Below are positions 28,700-37,824 of a DNA stretch of 64,000 nt, piece by piece; the stretch's first letter is position 1, and each line of letters starts with the position of its first letter. Position numbers and translations under genes: made by a program. Origin of the DNA: Streptomyces sp. 6-11-2 (GTDB lineage: Bacteria > Actinomycetota > Actinomycetes > Streptomycetales > Streptomycetaceae); contig NZ_BJOR01000001.1 in assembly GCF_006540305.1 (NCBI RefSeq), positions 4,154,001-4,218,000 on the forward strand, given 5' to 3'. A model generated the notes under the pieces. That model worked only from the letters and a program-made list of their open reading frames with translations, searched no databases and was not told the DNA's origin.

Positions 28700-31275
28700 C
28701 CGTCCTGAAGACCTCCCTGCGCAACTTCTTCGCGCACAAGGGGCGCATGGCGCTGTCGGCCGTCGCCGTGCTGCTGTCGGTGGCCTTCGTGTGCGGCACG
28801 CTCGTGTTCACCGACACCATGAACACCACGTTCGACAAGCTGTTCCAGGCGACCGCCTCGGACGTGACGGTGAGCGCCAGGACCTCGTCCGACACCGGTG
28901 AGACCACCTCCCGCACCGGCAAGCCGCCGGTCATGCAGGCCTCCGTGCTCGGCGAGGTGCGCCGGGCCCAGGGCGTGCGGGCCGCCGAGGGGACGGTGTT
29001 CTCCACCTCGGTGACCGTCGTCGACGCCGACAAGGACAAGCTGTCGCCCAGCAGCGGCGCGCCCACCATCGTCGGCAACTGGAACGACAACGACTCCCGC
29101 ACCATGAAGATCACCTCCGGTGCGGCGCCCAAGGGCCCGGACCAGGTGATGGTCGACGCCGACACCGCCGACAAGCACCACCTGAAGCTCGGCGACGAGA
29201 TCGGTGTGATCACCGCGGTCGGCACCCACCGCGCGCACGTGTCGGGCATCGCCGCCTTCACCGTCACCAACCCCGGCGCGGCGATCTTCTACCTGGACAC
29301 CAGGACCGCCCAGCAGACCCTGGTCGGCCGGACCGACGTGTACACGAACGTCAACGTGACGGCCGCCAAGGGCGTCACCGACGAGCAGCTGAAGAAGAAC
29401 GTGGCCTCCGCGCTCGGCGCCGGCTACAAGGTGCAGACCGCCAAGGAGGTCGCCGACGCCAACCAGAAGGACATCGAGAGCTTCCTGAACGTGATGAAGT
29501 ACGGGATGCTCGGCTTCGCCGGAATCGCCTTCCTGGTCGGCATCTTCCTGATCATCAACACCTTCTCGATGCTGGTCGCCCAGCGCACCCGCGAGATCGG
29601 CCTGATGCGCGCCATCGGCTCCTCCCGCCGTCAGGTCAACCGGTCCGTGCTGGTCGAGGCGCTGCTGCTGGGCGTGGTCGGCTCGGTGCTCGGTGTCGGG
29701 GCGGGCGTCGGCATCGCGGTCGGCCTGATGAAGCTCATGAGCCAGATGGGCATGCACCTGTCCACCGACGACCTCACGGTCGCCTGGACCACCCCCGTGA
29801 TCGGTCTGGTCCTCGGCGTGGTCGTCACCGTCCTCGCCGCCTACCTGCCCGCCCGGCGGGCCGGCAAGGTCTCCCCGATGGCCGCCCTGCGCGACGCGGG
29901 GACCCCGGCCGACGGCAGGGCCGGGACCGTACGGGCCGTCGTCGGCCTGGTCCTCACCGGCGTCGGCGCCGCGAGCCTGTACGCCGCGGCCAACGCCGAC
30001 AAGGCCACTCAGGGCTCGGCGTGGCTGGGCCTGGGTGTGGTGCTCACCCTGATCGGCCTCGTCGTCGTCGGCCCGCTGCTCGTGGGCGGCCTGGTCCGCG
30101 TGCTCAGCGTGGTCCTGCTGCGGATCTTCGGTCCGATCGGGCGGATGGCCGAGCGCAACGCGCTGCGCAACCCGCGCCGCACCGGCGCCACGGGTGCCGC
30201 GCTGATGATCGGCCTGGCCCTGGTGGCCTGCCTGTCGGTGGTCGGCTCCTCGATGGTCGCCTCCGCCACCGACCAGCTCGACAAGACCGTCGGCACGGAC
30301 TTCATCATCCAGAGTGACAACGGCGAGGTCATCACCCCGCAGGCGGTGAAGGCCGTGAAGGATGCCCCGGGACTGGAGCGGGTCACCGAGTACAAGCTCG
30401 TGGACGTCTCCCTGACCACGCCGGACGGCCGTACCTCCAAGAACGAGATGATCAACGCGGCCGACCCGACGTACGCCCAGGACCTACGCACCAAGACGGT
30501 CGCCGGCACGCTCGACGACGCCTACGGTCCCGACTCGATGTCCGTCCCCGAGGGCTTCGCCAAGAAGCACGGCATCAAGCAGGGGTCCACGGTCGAGGTC
30601 GGTTTCAAGGGCGGCAGGACGGCCGAGCTCACGGTCCGCGCGATCACCAGCGACGACGGCCTGATCGACAATGGCGCGATGTACGTCTCGATCGCCACGG
30701 TCGGAAAGTACCTGCCCGCCGACCGGATGCCGCTCGACCTGCTGCTCTTCGCCACCGCCAAGGACGGTCAGGAGACCGCCGCGTACCAGGCGCTCAAGTC
30801 CGCGCTGCACGACTACCCGCAGTACACCGTGCGCGACCAGACCGACTACAAGGAGGAGCTGCAGAACCAGATCGGCCAGCTGCTCAACATGGTCTACGGC
30901 CTGCTCGCCCTGGCGATCATCGTCGCCGTCCTGGGTGTGGTGAACACCCTGGCGCTGTCGGTGGTCGAGCGGACGAGGGAGATCGGCCTGATGCGGGCGA
31001 TCGGCCTCTCCCGCCGCCAGCTGCGCCGCATGATCCGCCTGGAGTCCGTGGTGATCGCCCTGTTCGGCGCGCTGCTGGGCCTGGGGCTTGGCATGGGCTG
31101 GGGCGCGACCGCCCAGAAGCTCCTCGCCCTGGAGGGCCTGAAGGTCCTGGAGATCCCCTGGGGCACGATCGCCGGAGTCTTCATCGGCTCGGCCTTCGTG
31201 GGCCTGTTCGCCGCCCTGATCCCGGCCTTCCGGGCGGGCCGGATGAACGTACTGAACGCGATCGCGACGGAGTAG
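28696..31275 (+). CDS. ABC transporter permease, duplicated FtsX/MacB domains
   Basis: An 859-residue membrane protein. An N-terminal helix (about 17-38) is followed by a large extracytoplasmic MacB_PCD domain, then three FtsX helices with LMRAIGSSRRQVNRSVLVEALLLG. A central pair of helices leads to a second extracytoplasmic domain and FtsX unit with LMRAIGLSRRQLRRMIRLESVVIALFG, ending RMNVLNAIATE. This two-FtsX form functions with the overlapping ATPase gene. A 17-bp hairpin follows. Confidence 0.95.
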   Translation: MTVLKTSLRNFFAHKGRMALSAVAVLLSVAFVCGTLVFTDTMNTTFDKLFQATASDVTVSARTSSDTGETTSRTGKPPVMQASVLGEVRRAQGVRAAEGTVFSTSVTVVDADKDKLSPSSGAPTIVGNWNDNDSRTMKITSGAAPKGPDQVMVDADTADKHHLKLGDEIGVITAVGTHRAHVSGIAAFTVTNPGAAIFYLDTRTAQQTLVGRTDVYTNVNVTAAKGVTDEQLKKNVASALGAGYKVQTAKEVADANQKDIESFLNVMKYGMLGFAGIAFLVGIFLIINTFSMLVAQRTREIGLMRAIGSSRRQVNRSVLVEALLLGVVGSVLGVGAGVGIAVGLMKLMSQMGMHLSTDDLTVAWTTPVIGLVLGVVVTVLAAYLPARRAGKVSPMAALRDAGTPADGRAGTVRAVVGLVLTGVGAASLYAAANADKATQGSAWLGLGVVLTLIGLVVVGPLLVGGLVRVLSVVLLRIFGPIGRMAERNALRNPRRTGATGAALMIGLALVACLSVVGSSMVASATDQLDKTVGTDFIIQSDNGEVITPQAVKAVKDAPGLERVTEYKLVDVSLTTPDGRTSKNEMINAADPTYAQDLRTKTVAGTLDDAYGPDSMSVPEGFAKKHGIKQGSTVEVGFKGGRTAELTVRAITSDDGLIDNGAMYVSIATVGKYLPADRMPLDLLLFATAKDGQETAAYQALKSALHDYPQYTVRDQTDYKEELQNQIGQLLNMVYGLLALAIIVAVLGVVNTLALSVVERTREIGLMRAIGLSRRQLRRMIRLESVVIALFGALLGLGLGMGWGATAQKLLALEGLKVLEIPWGTIAGVFIGSAFVGLFAALIPAFRAGRMNVLNAIATE

Positions 31276-31318
31276 CGAGCGCGACGCGACCCCTCCGTGG
31301 ACGGGGGTCACGGTGGAG

Positions 31319-31357
31319 CCCGGTGCCGGGAAGTCAGGGGGACTTCCCGGCACCGGG
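31319..31357 (+). terminator. 17-bp hairpin terminator after the first ABC exporter
   Basis: CCCGGTGCCGGGAAGTC (31319-31335) and GACTTCCCGGCACCGGG (31341-31357) pair perfectly around a 5-base loop. No T-tract follows. Confidence 0.75.
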
Positions 31358-31393
31358 CTTGTGCCGGAAGGGGCGGCGGGGGCGCGAACGGGG

Positions 31394-31402
31394 TTGTCCA
31401 CA
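31394..31402 (+). promoter_or_regulatory. DnaA box upstream of mfd
   Basis: TTGTCCACA is an exact match to the preferred Streptomyces DnaA box, 114 bp upstream of the mfd start. A single box may be chance. Confidence 0.35.
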
Positions 31403-31515
31403 GCCCCCGCTGTCCGCCGGCCCGGCGGCGTACGCTGAAGGAACCCCCGGCCCGCCGCACGAGTCGGGATCTTCGCGCTGCCCACCCTCGGACGGATTCG
31501 GACGGAAAGCCCCCC

Positions 31516-34500
31516 ATGAGCCTGCACGGTCTGCTCGACGTCGTCGTCAAGGACCCAGCCCTCGCGGAAGCGATCACCGCGGCGGCGGACGGCAACCGCA
31601 TGCACGTCGACCTCGTCGGTCCCCCCGCCGCCCGCCCCTTCACCGTCGCCGCCCTGGCCCGTGAGGCCGCCCGTCCCGTGCTCGCGGTGACGGCGACCGG
31701 CCGCGAGGCCGAGGACCTGGTCGCGGCCCTGCGCTCGCTGCTGCCGGCGGAGAGCGTCGTGGAGTACCCCTCCTGGGAGACGCTGCCGCACGAGCGGCTC
31801 AGCCCGCGCAGCGACACCGTGGGCCGCCGCCTGGCCGTGCTGCGCCGCCTGGCCCACCCGAACCCCGGCGATCCGGAGACCGGCCCGGTCTCGGTCGTCG
31901 TCGCCCCCGTGCGCTCGGTGCTCCAGCCGCAGGTCAAGGGCCTGGGTGACCTGGTGCCGGTGTCCCTGCGAACGGGGCAGACCGCGGACCTGAACGCCGT
32001 GGTGGACGACCTCGCCGCCGCCGCGTACTCCCGCGTGGAGCTGGTGGAGAAGCGCGGCGAGTTCGCCGTGCGCGGCGGCATCCTCGACGTCTTCCCGCCC
32101 ACCGAGGAACACCCCCTGCGCATCGAGTTCTGGGGCGACGACGTCGAGGAGATCCGGTACTTCAAGGTCGCCGACCAGCGCTCCCTGGAGGTAGCGGAGC
32201 ACGGACTGTGGGCCCCGCCCTGCCGTGAGCTGCTGCTCACCGAGGACGTACGCGCGCGGGCACGTGCGCTCGCCGAGCGGCACCCCGAACTCGGCGAGCT
32301 GCTGGGCAAGATCGCCGAGGGTATCGCCGTGGAGGGCATGGAGTCCCTGGCGCCGGTCCTGGTCGACGACATGGAGCTGCTGCTCGACGTGTTGCCCAAG
32401 GGCGCCATGACCCTGGTGTGCGACCCGGAGCGGGTGCGCACGCGCGCGGCGGACCTGGTGGCGACCTCCCAGGAGTTCCTCCAGGCGTCCTGGGCGGCCT
32501 CGGCCGGCGGAGGCGAGGCGCCCATCGACCTCGGCGCGGCCTCCCTGTGGTCGATCGCGGACGTCCGGGACCGGGCGCGCGAGCTGGACATGATGTGGTG
32601 GTCGGTGTCGCCGTTCGCCGCGGACGAGACGGTGTACGACGGCGACGGGGACGCGCTCAAGCTGGGCATGCACGCGCCCGAGACGTACCGCGGGGACATC
32701 GCGAAGGCGCTCGCCGACACCAAGGGCTGGCTCGCGGACGGCTGGCGCGCGGTGTTCGTCACCGAGGGCCACGGCCCGGCCTCGCGCACCGTCGAGGTGC
32801 TGGGCGGGGAGGGCATCGCGGCCCGCCTCGACGTGGACCTCGGGCAGATCTCCCCGTCGGTCGTGCACGTGGCCTGCGGCGGCATCGACCACGGCTTCGT
32901 CGACGCCGCGCTGAAGCTGGCCGTGCTCACCGAGACCGACCTGACCGGCCAGAAGACGGCCGGCCGGGACGGCGCGCGGATGCCGGTGCGGCGGCGCAAG
33001 ACCGTCGACCCGCTGACCCTGGAGACGGGCGACTACATCGTCCACGAGCAGCACGGCGTGGGCCGCTACATCGAGATGGTGCAGCGCACGGTGCAGGGCG
33101 CGACCCGCGAGTACCTGGTGGTGGAGTACGCCCCGGCCAAGCGCGGCCAGCCCGGCGACCGGCTGTACATCCCCACCGACCAGCTGGAGCAGATCACCAA
33201 GTACGTCGGCGGCGAGGCGCCCACGCTGCACCGGCTCGGCGGCGCCGACTGGACGAAGACCAAGGCGCGGGCGAAGAAGGCGGTCAAGGAGATCGCCGCC
33301 GACCTGATCAAGCTCTACAGCGCGCGGATGGCGGCGCCCGGGCACGCCTTCGGCACGGACACGCCGTGGCAGCGCGAGCTGGAGGACGCCTTCCCGTACG
33401 CGGAGACCCCGGACCAGCTGACCACCATCGCCGAGGTCAAGGAGGACATGGAGAAGTCGGTCCCGATGGACCGCCTGATCTGCGGCGACGTCGGCTACGG
33501 CAAGACGGAGATCGCGGTCCGCGCGGCCTTCAAGGCCGTCCAGGACGGCAAGCAGGTCGCGGTCCTGGTCCCGACGACGCTGCTGGTGCAGCAGCACTTC
33601 GGCACGTTCTCCGAGCGGTACGCGCAGTTCCCGGTGAGCGTCAGAGCGCTCTCCCGCTTCCAGACCGACACCGAGGCGAAGACGGTCGTGGAGGGCCTCG
33701 GGGACGGCGCGGTGGACATCGTCATCGGCACCCACCGCCTGTTCTCCTCGGAGACGAAGTTCAAGGACCTCGGCCTGGTCATCGTCGACGAGGAGCAGCG
33801 CTTCGGCGTCGAGCACAAGGAGCAGCTGAAGAAGCTCCGCGCGAACGTCGACGTCCTGACGATGTCGGCGACCCCGATCCCGCGCACGCTGGAGATGGCG
33901 GTGACCGGCATCAGGGAGATGTCGACGATCACCACGCCGCCCGAGGAGCGGCACCCGGTGCTGACGTTCGTCGGGCCGTACGAGGAGAAGCAGATCGGCG
34001 CGGCGATCCGCCGCGAACTGCTGCGCGAGGGCCAGGTCTTCTACATCCACAACCGGGTGGAGTCCATCGACCGCGCCGCGGCCCGGCTGCGGGAGATCGT
34101 CCCCGAGGCCCGCATCGCCACCGCCCACGGCCAGATGTCGGAAGCGGCCCTGGAGCAGGTCGTCGTCGACTTCTGGGAGAAGAAGTTCGACGTGCTGGTC
34201 TCGACGACGATCGTCGAGTCCGGCATCGACATCTCCAACGCCAACACCCTGATCGTGGAGCGCGGCGACAACTTCGGCCTGTCCCAGCTGCACCAGCTGC
34301 GCGGCCGGGTGGGCCGCGGCCGCGAGCGCGGGTACGCCTACTTCCTGTACCCGCCGGAGAAGCCGCTGACGGAGACGGCCCACGAGCGCCTGGCGACCAT
34401 CGCGCAGCATACCGAGATGGGCGCCGGCATGTACGTGGCGATGAAGGACCTGGAGATCCGCGGCGCCGGAAACCTGCTGGGCGGCGAGCAGTCCGGGCAC

Positions 34501-35058
34501 ATCGCGGGCGTCGGCTTCGATCTGTACGTGCGGATGGTGGGCGAGGCGGTCGCGGACTACCGGCGGCAGTTGGAGACGGGGGAGATCGAGGAGGAGCCGC
34601 CGCTCGAGGTCAAGATCGAGCTGCCGGTCGACGCGCACGTCCCGCACGACTACGCGCCCGGCGAGCGGCTGCGCCTCCAGGCCTACCGGTCCATCGCCTC
34701 CGCGAACTCCGAGGAGGACATCAAGGCCGTCCGCGAGGAACTCACCGACCGCTACGGCAAGTTGCCCGAGCCGGTGGAGAACCTGCTGCTGGTGGCCGGG
34801 CTGCGCATGCTCGCCCGCGCCTGCGGTGTCGGTGAGATCGTCCTCCAGGGCAACAACATCCGCTTCGCTCCGGTGGATCTGCGCGAGTCGCAGGAGCTGC
34901 GCGTCAAGCGCCTCTACCCGGGCTCGGTGATCAAGCCGGCCGTCCATCAGGTCCTCGTGCCCCGTCCCAAGACCGCGAAGATCGGCGGCAAGCCGTTGGT
35001 CGGCCGTGAACTGCTGGGCTGGGTGGGGGAGTTCCTGGCGTCCATCCTGGGGTCGTAG
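31516..35058 (+). CDS. mfd: transcription-repair coupling factor Mfd
   Basis: Releases RNA polymerase stalled at DNA lesions and recruits UvrA. The 1180-residue protein has the UvrB-like N-terminal region ([41 protein letters not shown]), the polymerase-interacting CarD-like domain ([19 protein letters not shown], about 500-560), the helicase motor with Walker [12 protein letters not shown] (about 657) and DEEQ box (about 757), the RecG-like TRG region ([16 protein letters not shown]) and the C-terminal autoinhibitory domain. The ATG at 31516 has only a weak ribosome binding site. A DnaA box lies upstream. Confidence 0.97.
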   Translation: MSLHGLLDVVVKDPALAEAITAAADGNRMHVDLVGPPAARPFTVAALAREAARPVLAVTATGREAEDLVAALRSLLPAESVVEYPSWETLPHERLSPRSDTVGRRLAVLRRLAHPNPGDPETGPVSVVVAPVRSVLQPQVKGLGDLVPVSLRTGQTADLNAVVDDLAAAAYSRVELVEKRGEFAVRGGILDVFPPTEEHPLRIEFWGDDVEEIRYFKVADQRSLEVAEHGLWAPPCRELLLTEDVRARARALAERHPELGELLGKIAEGIAVEGMESLAPVLVDDMELLLDVLPKGAMTLVCDPERVRTRAADLVATSQEFLQASWAASAGGGEAPIDLGAASLWSIADVRDRARELDMMWWSVSPFAADETVYDGDGDALKLGMHAPETYRGDIAKALADTKGWLADGWRAVFVTEGHGPASRTVEVLGGEGIAARLDVDLGQISPSVVHVACGGIDHGFVDAALKLAVLTETDLTGQKTAGRDGARMPVRRRKTVDPLTLETGDYIVHEQHGVGRYIEMVQRTVQGATREYLVVEYAPAKRGQPGDRLYIPTDQLEQITKYVGGEAPTLHRLGGADWTKTKARAKKAVKEIAADLIKLYSARMAAPGHAFGTDTPWQRELEDAFPYAETPDQLTTIAEVKEDMEKSVPMDRLICGDVGYGKTEIAVRAAFKAVQDGKQVAVLVPTTLLVQQHFGTFSERYAQFPVSVRALSRFQTDTEAKTVVEGLGDGAVDIVIGTHRLFSSETKFKDLGLVIVDEEQRFGVEHKEQLKKLRANVDVLTMSATPIPRTLEMAVTGIREMSTITTPPEERHPVLTFVGPYEEKQIGAAIRRELLREGQVFYIHNRVESIDRAAARLREIVPEARIATAHGQMSEAALEQVVVDFWEKKFDVLVSTTIVESGIDISNANTLIVERGDNFGLSQLHQLRGRVGRGRERGYAYFLYPPEKPLTETAHERLATIAQHTEMGAGMYVAMKDLEIRGAGNLLGGEQSGHIAGVGFDLYVRMVGEAVADYRRQLETGEIEEEPPLEVKIELPVDAHVPHDYAPGERLRLQAYRSIASANSEEDIKAVREELTDRYGKLPEPVENLLLVAGLRMLARACGVGEIVLQGNNIRFAPVDLRESQELRVKRLYPGSVIKPAVHQVLVPRPKTAKIGGKPLVGRELLGWVGEFLASILGS

Positions 35059-35221
35059 CCGCGCGCCCTGAGGGTCGCGGAGGGTGCGCGGTCCGCGCGT
35101 TCGCCCCCCGTGACCCCAGTACCCCCCGTGTGGCCTGGGCATATTCCCCGCTACGGTGGGCACCAGGTGAAGGACGCCCGAACCAGGGGCGGGACCAGGC
35201 AGGTTAGGGGAGGGGCGCAGC

Positions 35222-35938
35222 GTGACGCGTCTGAGGGGCGGGGCGGTTGCGGCTGCCGTCGTGGCACTGTTCGTGACCGGATGCACGGAGCAGTTGGATG
35301 GCCGCGCGAGCGGACCGGAGCCGGTGAAGACCGGCGGCGAGGCGCTCGCCGCCGCCGAGTCACTGACCGTCAAGGGGCGGTCGCCGAAAACCGGTTACGT
35401 CCGGGAGAAGTTCGGCACCGCCTGGGCGGACACCGACTCCAACGGCTGCCCCACCCGCGACGACATTCTCAAACGGGACCTGAAGCAGGTGCGGTTCACC
35501 GACGGGGACTGCAAGGTGTCGTACGGCGTGCTGGAGCGGGACCCGTACTCCGACAAGGAGATCGTCTACCGGCGTGGGCGCAGCCAGGTCGACATCGACC
35601 ATGTCGTCGCCCTCTCGGACGCCTGGCAGAAGGGCGCCGCGTACTGGGACGCGAGCAAGCGCATAGCGCTCGCCAACGACCCGCTCAACCTGATAGCCGT
35701 GGACGCGAGCGCCAACCGCTCCAAGGGCGACGGCGACGCGGCGACGTGGCTGCCGCCCGCCAAGTCCTACCGGTGCACGTACGTCGCCGCGCAGGTCGCG
35801 GTGAAGAAGAAGTACGAACTGTGGGTCACCGCGGCCGAGAAGACCGCGATGAAGAAGGTCCTGTCCACCTGCCCCGGCCAGAAGCTCCCCTCGGGCGGCA
35901 ACCCGACGAAGGCACCGGAGCGGTTCCGGGCCCGCTGA
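35222..35938 (+). CDS. secreted lipoprotein HNH nuclease (GmrSD-C/DUF1524 type)
   Basis: A 238-residue protein with a lipoprotein signal (hydrophobic run, then lipobox VTGC with Cys about 17). It carries an HNH-family domain: DIDHVVALSDAWQKGA, ANDPLNLIAVDASANRSKGDGDAATWLPP, then YRCTYVAAQVAVKKKYELWVT. This type of extracellular nuclease is common in actinomycetes and probably degrades environmental DNA. The GTG start at 35222 follows AGGGGAGGGG. It is a single-gene unit. Confidence 0.9.
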   Translation: MTRLRGGAVAAAVVALFVTGCTEQLDGRASGPEPVKTGGEALAAAESLTVKGRSPKTGYVREKFGTAWADTDSNGCPTRDDILKRDLKQVRFTDGDCKVSYGVLERDPYSDKEIVYRRGRSQVDIDHVVALSDAWQKGAAYWDASKRIALANDPLNLIAVDASANRSKGDGDAATWLPPAKSYRCTYVAAQVAVKKKYELWVTAAEKTAMKKVLSTCPGQKLPSGGNPTKAPERFRAR

Positions 35939-36093
35939 GAAGCGGTCGGCGTCGCCGCGACGCGCCGTGACGTGATGCCCTGTGGCCGGGGAGGCGGGTG
36001 TTCCTCCCCGGCCGGGGCGGCGGTCCGTACCCGCTCCCCCCAGAGGGGTGAGGGACCGCCGGAGGGGTGGTCGGTCGCGACGCCGCTCGGGCG

Positions 36094-36876
36094 TCAGAGG
36101 CTGTCGAGGTCCAGGACGTCCTTGTCGGCGGGCGGCACCGCCGGGACCGGCTTGCCGTAGTCCGTGAAGGAGATGTCCTCCGGCTGCTTGGCCGTGGTGT
36201 TCTCGATCCGCAGCAGGTACGGCTTGCCCTCGGTGGCGACGTAGAGGGTGTAGCGGTCCTTGCCCTCGGCCTCGGTGAGGGTGAACGCCGGGGTGCCGTC
36301 GAGGGTCGTCGCCTCCCCCTTGCGGGCGGCCGAGCGGGTGTCGTCGAAGTCGGCGAGCAGCTTGTCGAGGTGGCAGAAGTCGGCCAGGTCCTTGGCGTCG
36401 TCGCTGTCGGCGCCGGTCTTCACCCAGCGGTCGGCGAGCATGTCCACCACACCGTCGGTCTCGGACTTGGACTGGCCCTTGCCCTCGGAGCGCAGGTACG
36501 CCTCGTCGAACTTCATGTAGACGGTGTCGTCGGTCCTGATGAGGCCGACCTCGCCCTCGCCGTACATGCCCAGGGTCCCGGCGCAGTGGCCCTCGCGGTC
36601 CAGGGCCAGGTCCAGTTCGATGGTGCCCTCGTCGTCGGGGACGCTGCCCTTCAGGGTGAGGGAGGTGGCGCTCCGGGTGGCCTTGAGCGCCCTGTCGACG
36701 ATCTCCTGCCCGGACAGGTCGGCGAACGGGGCGCGTTCGGCCGTGGCGCCGGCGGAGCGGGGTGCCTTGCCCTTGGCGTCGCCGCCCGCCGTGTCCGGCT
36801 TCTCGGAGCCGCACGCGGTGAGCGCGAGCGAGGCGGCGACGGCGGTCAGGCAGAGAGCGGCGGCGGTGTGACGCAT
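36094..36876 (-). CDS. secreted lipoprotein, LppX/LprG-like fold possible
   Basis: A 260-residue lipoprotein with signal MRHTAAALCLTAVAASLALTACGS (lipobox LTAC). The mature part starts with an Ala/Gly/Lys-rich linker; QEIVDRALKATRSATSLTLKGSV and later YTLYVATEGKPYLLRIEN resemble the half-barrel LppX/LolA-type lipid-binding lipoproteins. The role is unknown. ATG 36876 has GGGGGGA three bases upstream. Confidence 0.82.
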   Translation of the reverse strand: MRHTAAALCLTAVAASLALTACGSEKPDTAGGDAKGKAPRSAGATAERAPFADLSGQEIVDRALKATRSATSLTLKGSVPDDEGTIELDLALDREGHCAGTLGMYGEGEVGLIRTDDTVYMKFDEAYLRSEGKGQSKSETDGVVDMLADRWVKTGADSDDAKDLADFCHLDKLLADFDDTRSAARKGEATTLDGTPAFTLTEAEGKDRYTLYVATEGKPYLLRIENTTAKQPEDISFTDYGKPVPAVPPADKDVLDLDSL

Positions 36877-36984
36877 GGGTCCCCCCGAGGGTGGCGTGAG
36901 GTGGATGAGCTGCTGTCGCGCCGTGGTGACGGCACGGGCAGGGGGCGGCGGTGCGGCGGGGAGCACCGGGGGCCGGGGACCGGA

Positions 36985-37126
36985 GGCCCGGTGCGGTGCG
37001 GGGTGCGGGGTGCGAGGTCCCGGTGCGGTGCGGGGTGCGGCGTGCGAGGCCCCGGTGCGGTGCGGCACCGGGTGCGGGGGCCCCGGTGCGGTGCGGCACC
37101 GGGTGCGGGGGCCCCGGTGCTGGAGG
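36985..37126. repeat. GC-rich minisatellite between two lipoprotein genes
   Basis: Degenerate tandem copies built on GGTGCGGTGCGG; the last two units (CCCCGGTGCGGTGCGGCACC plus GGGTGCGGGGG) are identical. The repeat fills most of the 290-bp gap between the two lipoprotein genes. No gene is seen; open frames across it are composition artefacts. Confidence 0.85.
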
Positions 37127-37166
37127 GGAAGCAGGGGATGAGGGGCGCGGGCCCGGTCCGCCGGCC

Positions 37167-37634
37167 CTAGAAGTTGCCGTTGCCGAGCAGTTCGCCGTCG
37201 GCGTCGTAGACCGTGACGAGGCCGTTCTTGCTGTGCTTCCAGTCCGCGAAGGCGGAGGCGATCAGCTTGGCCGGACCCGTGCCCTTGCCCATCAGGCCGC
37301 CGGTGAAGTCGGTGTGGACGTCGACGCTGTCGAGGATGTCGTTCTGCTCGTCGGCGCCCTGGACCTTGGTGACGTGGGCGACGGCCTCCTTCTCCTTCGC
37401 GGTGCCGTTCTTGTTCACGAAGGCCTTGAACCGGTCCGCCTGGGAGGCCTTGGCGGCATCGGACTTCTTGTCCTTGGCGCCGCCCTTGCCGGAGGTGCCG
37501 CCGCTGGCCCCGTCGGCCGCCGCCGAGCTGGACGAGCCGCTCTTGGAGTCGCCGGTGTCGGCGCTGCACGACACCGCGCCGATGATCGCGAGACCGACGG
37601 CGGCACCCAGCGCGAGCTTCGTCTTCATGCCCAT
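37167..37634 (-). CDS. small secreted lipoprotein of unknown function
   Basis: A 155-residue protein with signal GMKTKLALGAAVGLAIIGAVSC (lipobox AVSC), then a Ser/Gly/Ala/Lys-rich linker and a small domain (DRFKAFVNKNGTAKEKEAVAHV, DILDSVDVHTDFTGG, GLVTVYDADGELLGNGNF). The same domain occurs in other actinomycete lipoproteins, and its function is unknown. It may start at the second Met (37628). Confidence 0.82.
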   Translation of the reverse strand: MGMKTKLALGAAVGLAIIGAVSCSADTGDSKSGSSSSAAADGASGGTSGKGGAKDKKSDAAKASQADRFKAFVNKNGTAKEKEAVAHVTKVQGADEQNDILDSVDVHTDFTGGLMGKGTGPAKLIASAFADWKHSKNGLVTVYDADGELLGNGNF

Positions 37635-37824
37635 GAGAAATCCCTCCCGACGATGGCGGCCGCCGATCCGGCGGCCGCTCGTTCCGATGGGTCAATCAGA
37701 GCAGGCTTTGTGAACCGAGTCAACACGATGACTTCTGTTTCATGAGTTCACCTCGTGAAGGGGGCTTTCGGGCACCCTTGGGTATGCTCGACGCCACAGA
37801 GCCGTCACGAGGGGAGCCGCGCGG

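Noticed and set aside
30484..35373. A 1629-codon open frame on the minus strand across mfd
   Set aside because: It is antisense to the clearly conserved mfd and the ABC permease end, has no recognisable domain, and reflects the codon bias of high-GC genes.
36951..37745. Long plus-strand frame through the minisatellite
   Set aside because: It is antisense to a clear lipoprotein gene and consists of repeat-derived Gly/Ala/Arg residues.
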